From: Streptomyces cirratus
GTDB taxonomy: Bacteria; Actinomycetota; Actinomycetes; Streptomycetales; Streptomycetaceae
Length of the DNA stretch: 64,000 nucleotides
Direction: 5' to 3'
Assembly (NCBI RefSeq): GCF_014650775.1
Contig: NZ_BMVP01000008.1
Coordinates: 1-64,000 of the forward strand
The notes beneath the pieces are model-generated. The model saw nothing but the letters and a program-made list of their open reading frames with translations, searched no databases and was not told the origin of the DNA. The position numbers and the translations under genes were made by a program. Of the stretch, positions 59,758 to 64,000 are shown one piece after another (the stretch's first letter is position 1; each line of letters begins with the position of its first letter).

Positions 59758-61365
59758 TCAGGTAACCGGCTCCTGCATTTCTTCGCGGATCTTGCGGGTT
59801 TCCTCTGCCGCCAGGTCGAGCTGGGAGTCCGTACTGTTGGTGGGCCTGAACGTCACACTGCAGGTGGTGTTGCTGTCGGCCCAGACGCACACGATCACGT
59901 TGCTGTTGTAACCGGCGGCCGTCTCGCAGCTGAACACGACATCTGAGCCGGGTACGCGGATCTCCCTGCGCGGTACGAGGACCTTCTCGTGCTCTGCTAT
60001 CACGGACTTCAATAGGAGGCCCCGTTCCGCCGCTTGCTCCTCCTCCTGTTCCAAGTGTTTGAGGCGGCCGTACGTGCCGGAGACGCTCACTTGCCGGAAC
60101 GTGCGGCCCTTCAGGGTTTGGGTGTAGTAAGCCTCGACCCCGAAAGCGTCCTTGTGGTTCACATTGTTTTCGAGCTTCTTCTCGAGAGGCACTTGGTCTC
60201 GGCTGTACGCACCGTCCACCAGTGCCTGGGGCGGGTCGAGCTTGTACTTGGCTGCCGGAAAAGGGGTTTGCGATCCCTGGCCGTTGAGCTCGTACACCCC
60301 GATGCTCACGCCACCGGCCAGGAGCAGGGCGCCGACCAGCATGAGGGTGGGTAACCCGGTGCTTTTCCTTTCGGGCTCGGTGTGCCGGGCGGCGGCAACG
60401 GTCTCCGCGCTCTCCATGCCGTCTGCTGTCGCCGGGGCAGTCTTCTCAACAGCCGCTGCCGCTGCCGCTGCCGCTGCCGCTGCGGGTGCGGGTGCGGGTG
60501 TCGGCTCGGGCGGGCGAGCCGGTACGGGCAGGGTCGGCGGGTGCGGAGCCGGGACCGGGGGCGTGTTCGGCGCGAACAGGTCCAACAGCCTTTCGGGGGT
60601 CGGCCGTCGTGCCGGCTCCTTGGCCAGGCACTCGGCGACAATGGGGCGCATGCCCTGCGGCAGGGCGGACAAGTCCGGCTGTTCGTATACCGACCGGTAC
60701 ATCAACCCCATCGGCGTGCCGGCCCCGAACGCACTACCGCCCGCCGCGGCGACCAGTACCGCCCCCAGCGCGAACACATCCGCCGCACCGCCGACTTCAC
60801 GTCCCTGTGCCTGCTCGGGGGCCAGGAACCCGGGCGTCCCGAACGCCGCTCCGGTGGAGGTTATCCGGGTCGACTCCAGGGCCCGGGCGATGCCGAAATC
60901 GAGAACGCGCGGGCCGTCCTCCGCCATGATGATGTTGCCCGGCTTCATGTCACGATGGACCAGGCCACAGGCATGAATGGCCTGCAACGCTTCCGCCAAC
61001 GCGGCTGCCAGCGACCGAAGTTGCCGTTCGTCCATCGGCCCTTGCTCGGCGAGCAGCCCTGACAGCGTCGGCCCTGCTATGTAGGCGGTCGCCAGCCAAG
61101 GTGCCGCCGCGTCCGGATCGGCGTCGACGACCGGCGCTGTGTGGAACCCTCCCACCTTCCGCGCAGCCTCGACCTCGGCACGGAACCTCGCGCGGAAATG
61201 CGCATCACCGGCCAGCTCGGGGCGGGCCACCTTCACCGCCACCCTGCGTCCGCCACGGGAACGCGCCAGGTATACCGTCCCCATGCCGCCCGCGCCCAGT
61301 TCCCGCTCCACGGCGTACCCGCCAATACGCCCCGGCAGGTCCACGCCGTCCACTCCCCGCCCCAT
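59758..61365 (-). CDS. membrane serine/threonine protein kinase
   Basis: A 535-aa Hanks-type kinase. The ATP loop GAGGMGTVYLA precedes Lys45 (VAVKVA). The catalytic loop is HRDMKPGN (Asp139), DFG is at 156-158 and GTPGFLAPEQ is the activation segment end. A Pro/Ala linker with a run of alanines (about residues 290-305) leads to one transmembrane helix (TLMLVGALLLAGGVSIGVY). An extracellular domain of about 180 residues without PASTA repeats follows, with two cysteines (FSCETAA, IVCVWAD, and a third in TTCSVTF). Start ATG 61365 has GGGGGAGG 9 nt upstream. The ligand is unknown. Confidence 0.94.
   Translation of the reverse strand: MGRGVDGVDLPGRIGGYAVERELGAGGMGTVYLARSRGGRRVAVKVARPELAGDAHFRARFRAEVEAARKVGGFHTAPVVDADPDAAAPWLATAYIAGPTLSGLLAEQGPMDERQLRSLAAALAEALQAIHACGLVHRDMKPGNIIMAEDGPRVLDFGIARALESTRITSTGAAFGTPGFLAPEQAQGREVGGAADVFALGAVLVAAAGGSAFGAGTPMGLMYRSVYEQPDLSALPQGMRPIVAECLAKEPARRPTPERLLDLFAPNTPPVPAPHPPTLPVPARPPEPTPAPAPAAAAAAAAAAAVEKTAPATADGMESAETVAAARHTEPERKSTGLPTLMLVGALLLAGGVSIGVYELNGQGSQTPFPAAKYKLDPPQALVDGAYSRDQVPLEKKLENNVNHKDAFGVEAYYTQTLKGRTFRQVSVSGTYGRLKHLEQEEEQAAERGLLLKSVIAEHEKVLVPRREIRVPGSDVVFSCETAAGYNSNVIVCVWADSNTTCSVTFRPTNSTDSQLDLAAEETRKIREEMQEPVT
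60452..60499 (-). repeat. hexamer microsatellite inside the kinase gene
   Basis: Five perfect GCCGCT copies followed by three GCGGGT copies encode the alanine run and Pro/Ala steps of the kinase linker. Hexamers change protein length without frameshift, so linker length may vary between strains. Confidence 0.92.
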
Positions 61366-61828
61366 GCGCTACAGCCTCCCCCGTGGAAACACCGGGTGTC
61401 AGTATGGTGGCCCGTCCAACCAGCGTCACGCACGAACGGGCCATCCCCATACCGATCCGGCCGTTCTCGCGTTCCGCTCACCGCGACCGCGACCGCGACC
61501 GCGACCGCGCTCCGGGTCAGGCGGATGGAGCCGGGAACTCCCGCTCGGGTTGGCCGATCGACGGTGGCGGTCCGTCACGCAGTAGGTGTCATCCCCCACA
61601 TGCCACGTCGGTGGTCGGACAGCCCTGCGTCACCCCGATGTGTCCGGTCAGCGGACGTCGAACGTTGCATTCAGGACACGATTGGGCCTATTCATGACGC
61701 GCTCCTGACAAAGATCGAGATCGCTGGCAATCTCTCCCCATCCCCAGCACGAAACAGCTCCGAACGCTCTGCCCCGGCCGGCTGCTTTCCAGCCACCCGG
61801 TAACCCCCCACACGCAGAAGGAGTCCGC
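61366..61828. other. divergent intergenic region between kinase and M4 protease
   Basis: It holds the promoters of both divergent genes and no recognised frame. A simple repeat lies in the middle (see next entry). No operator-like palindrome stood out. Confidence 0.5.
61481..61510 (+). repeat. CCGCGA hexamer repeat
   Basis: Close to five copies of CCGCGA in tandem lie about 120 bp upstream of the kinase start and 320 bp upstream of the protease start. Being non-coding, a change in copy number could alter promoter spacing. Confidence 0.85.
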
Positions 61829-63871
61829 GTGAAGTCCACGTCTCGCCGTCATGCCACCACCACGGCCACCCTGCTCACCGCAGCCGCCCTGCTCACCGTT
61901 GGTGTCCAGGCGGGCAACGCCAGCGCGCAGCCCGAAGGAAGCGCGAACGCCACCAGCCCCAAGGGCCAGCCGGTACACAACCCGGGCGCGCTGCCCGCAC
62001 AGCTGTCCCCGTCCCAGCGCGCCGAGCTCATAGCCAAGGCCCAGAGCACCGCGGCCACCACGGCCAAGGAGCTCGGCCTCGGCGCCCAGGAGAAGCTGCT
62101 CGTCCACGATGTGGTCAAGGACCAGGACGGTACCACCCACACCCGGTATGAGCGCACGTACGAGGGACTCCCGGTCCTCGGCGGCGACTTGGTCGTCAGC
62201 CGTACGGCGGCCAACACGACCACGAGCGTGGCCAAGGCGTCCGCCGGCCAGCTGCAGGGCCTCTCCACCACCGCCCCGGCCGACGCCCCGACGGCCGCCT
62301 CCAAGCAGGCCCTCGATGCCGCGAAGGCCGTGGGCTCCACGGCCGCCAAGGCCGACGTCGCACCCCGCAAGGTCGTGTGGATGGCCAAGGGCGTGCCGAC
62401 CCTCGCCTACGAGACCGTCATCGGCGGGCTCCAGGACGATGGCACCCCCAACCAGCTCCACGTCATCACCGATGCCCATACGGGTGCGAAGCTGCACCAG
62501 TGGCAGGGCATCGAAACCGGTGTCGGCAACACCCACTACAGCGGCCAGATCACCCTCGGCACCTCGCAGTCCGGTTCGAGCTTCACGCTCAACGACGCGG
62601 GCCGCGGCGGTCACAAGACGTACAACCTGAACCGCGGTACGTCCGGCACGGGGTCGCTCTTCACCCAGTCCACCGACACCTGGGGCAACGGCGCCAACTC
62701 CAACGCCGCCACGGCGGGCGCCGACGCCGCCTACGGCGCCGGGGTCACCTGGGACTTCTACAAGAACGTCCTCGGCCGCTCGGGCATCCGCGGCGACGGC
62801 GTCGCCGCCTACTCCCGCGTCCACTACGGCAACGCGTACGTCAACGCCTTCTGGGACGACGGCTGCTTCTGCATGACGTACGGAGACGGGACGGCCAACA
62901 ACGACCCGCTCACCTCGCTGGACGTCGCCGGCCACGAGATGACGCACGGCGTCACCGCCGCCACCGCGGGCCTCAACTACAGCGGCGAGTCGGGCGGCCT
63001 GAACGAGGCGACCTCCGACATCATGGGCACCTCGGTCGAGTTCTACGCCAACAACCCCAGCGCGCCGGGCAACTACCTCATCGGTGAGCAGATCAACATC
63101 AACGGCGACGGCACCCCGCTGCGCTACATGGACAAGCCGAGCAAGGACGGCGGGTCGGCGGACGCCTGGTACTCCGGCGTCGGCAACCTCGACGTCCACT
63201 ACTCCTCGGGCCCGGCGAACCACTGGTTCTACCTGGCCTCCGAGGGCTCCGGCGCCAAGACGGTCAACGGCGTCAGCTACAACTCGCCGACCTCCGACGG
63301 CCTGCCCGTCACCGGCATCGGCCGGGACAAGGCCCAGCTCATCTGGTACAAGGCGCTCACCAGCAAGTTCAACTCCAGCACCGACTACAAGGGCGCCCGC
63401 GACGGCACGATCGCCGCGGCCACCGAGCTGTACGGGGCGGGCAGCGCCGAGGTCACCAACGTCACCAACGCCTGGGCCGCCGTGAACGTGGGCACCCGCT
63501 CGAACGGCGGCACCCCCACCCCGGGGAACGTCTTCGAGAGCACCACCCGCGTGGCCATCCCGGACTCCCCGGGCCCCGCGGTCACCTCGTCGGTGAACGT
63601 CACCGGGATCACCGGCAATGCGCCGAGCACCCTCAAGGTCGGCGTGAAGATCACCCACACCTACGTCGGTGACCTCCAGATCGACCTCGTGGCTCCCAAC
63701 GGGACCTCGTACCGCCTGCAGAGCTCCTCCTCGGACTCCACGGCGAACCTCGACAAGACGTACACCGTCAACGCCTCGGCCGTGGCCGCCAACGGCACCT
63801 GGAAGCTGAAGGTCCAGGACAAGGGCGCCGCGGACGTCGGCACCATCACGGACTTCAAGCTCACCTTCTGA
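61829..63871 (+). CDS. secreted M4 family metallopeptidase (thermolysin-like) with P-domain
   Basis: A 680-aa exported zinc protease. A signal peptide spans residues 1-33. The FTP/PepSY propeptide follows to about residue 215 (TRYERTYEGLPVLGGDLVV). The catalytic domain contains HEMTH (zinc ligands and catalytic Glu) and GGLNEATSD, whose Glu is the third ligand. SSGPANHWFY supplies the late active-site His region. Residues about 560-680 are a proprotein convertase P-domain (VKITHTYVGDLQIDLVAPNGT). Start GTG 61829 has AAGGAG 5 nt upstream. It degrades external protein after self-cleavage of the propeptide (family knowledge). Confidence 0.96.
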   Translation: MKSTSRRHATTTATLLTAAALLTVGVQAGNASAQPEGSANATSPKGQPVHNPGALPAQLSPSQRAELIAKAQSTAATTAKELGLGAQEKLLVHDVVKDQDGTTHTRYERTYEGLPVLGGDLVVSRTAANTTTSVAKASAGQLQGLSTTAPADAPTAASKQALDAAKAVGSTAAKADVAPRKVVWMAKGVPTLAYETVIGGLQDDGTPNQLHVITDAHTGAKLHQWQGIETGVGNTHYSGQITLGTSQSGSSFTLNDAGRGGHKTYNLNRGTSGTGSLFTQSTDTWGNGANSNAATAGADAAYGAGVTWDFYKNVLGRSGIRGDGVAAYSRVHYGNAYVNAFWDDGCFCMTYGDGTANNDPLTSLDVAGHEMTHGVTAATAGLNYSGESGGLNEATSDIMGTSVEFYANNPSAPGNYLIGEQININGDGTPLRYMDKPSKDGGSADAWYSGVGNLDVHYSSGPANHWFYLASEGSGAKTVNGVSYNSPTSDGLPVTGIGRDKAQLIWYKALTSKFNSSTDYKGARDGTIAAATELYGAGSAEVTNVTNAWAAVNVGTRSNGGTPTPGNVFESTTRVAIPDSPGPAVTSSVNVTGITGNAPSTLKVGVKITHTYVGDLQIDLVAPNGTSYRLQSSSSDSTANLDKTYTVNASAVAANGTWKLKVQDKGAADVGTITDFKLTF

Positions 63872-63895
63872 GCAGCCGACCACGCATGACCTGAA

Positions 63896-63928
63896 AGGTG
63901 CCCGGGGCCCCCACGGCTCCGGGCACCT
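63896..63928 (+). terminator. terminator of the M4 protease gene
   Basis: AGGTGCCCGG and CCGGGCACCT form a perfect 10-bp stem around a 13-nt loop, 24 bp after the stop codon. Confidence 0.9.
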
Positions 63929-64000
63929 CCGTTCGTGGTGGCAGATACGGTCGCGTCCGGCCTGATGCCGCCGGGTCCGGTTCCGCACTGCCGTGTTCGT

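Noticed and set aside
61481..61510. CRISPR or iteron-type origin
   Set aside because: A simple hexamer repeat only; no replication gene or AT-rich region nearby.
1..64000. tRNA or rRNA genes
   Set aside because: No cloverleaf with a TTCGA-type T loop and no rRNA-like conserved stretches were noticed in the intergenic regions.

Overview
The window is chromosomal DNA of a Streptomyces or a very close actinomycete. It has about 70% G+C, third codon positions are almost always G or C, GTG starts are common, ribosome sites are AGGAGG-like, and several small proteins look streptomycete-specific. No rRNA, tRNA, CRISPR array, prophage or complete insertion sequence was seen. The first bases carry the 3' end of a repeat-tailed protein; the last gene, an M4 protease, is complete and ends with a terminator.

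Layout. 1-14.5 kb: housekeeping and secreted functions (TIGR04222-type membrane protein, APC permease, S53 protease, VOC protein, nuclease-like protein, CAP-domain protein, SRPBCC protein beside a broken TetR gene, alpha/beta hydrolase, Tat-exported 5'-nucleotidase, methyltransferase). 14.6-17.2 kb: a BlaI/M56 pair divergent from uppP, with the same 18-bp palindrome in front of blaI and uppP. 17.2-24.8 kb: two LysR regulators with divergent partners, a P450, an ornithine cyclodeaminase-family gene, and a debris field (DoxX, MerR, zinc alcohol dehydrogenase, DNA ligase remnants and an IS5-type N-terminal fragment). 24.9-28.2 kb: two COG4705-type polytopic membrane proteins. One is fused to an ABC ATPase domain lacking the Q-loop Gln and H-loop His, and is preceded by an overlapping 45-codon ORF.

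28.4-53.9 kb looks like a plant cell wall locus. It has a SigE-family sigma factor with an anti-sigma-like membrane protein whose large extracytoplasmic domain may sense polymer, a PL1 pectate lyase, a second paralogous sigma factor, and broken pectate lyase, ricin-lectin and GH74-like fragments. Next come a LacI-family regulator, a YtfQ-type furanose ABC importer, araBDA for L-arabinose catabolism, a convergent ChvE-GguAB-type monosaccharide importer, and an 863-aa beta-helix protein without a signal peptide. Four copies of an operator related to ATTGTGAGCGTTAACAAT precede the YtfQ-type importer, araB, the ChvE-type importer and the second sigma factor. I infer that one LacI repressor joins arabinose uptake and catabolism to sigma-dependent gene control.

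54.5-64 kb: FAD monooxygenase, small VOC protein, cupin, CBS-pair protein, DHFR-like and alpha/beta hydrolase pseudogenes, a membrane Ser/Thr kinase and a secreted M4 metalloprotease.

About ten broken or truncated genes, several disrupted by single-base shifts and one by a 17-bp tandem duplication, suggest active gene decay or assembly errors; read-level checking would separate these. All family assignments come from reading motifs by eye; no database search was run.
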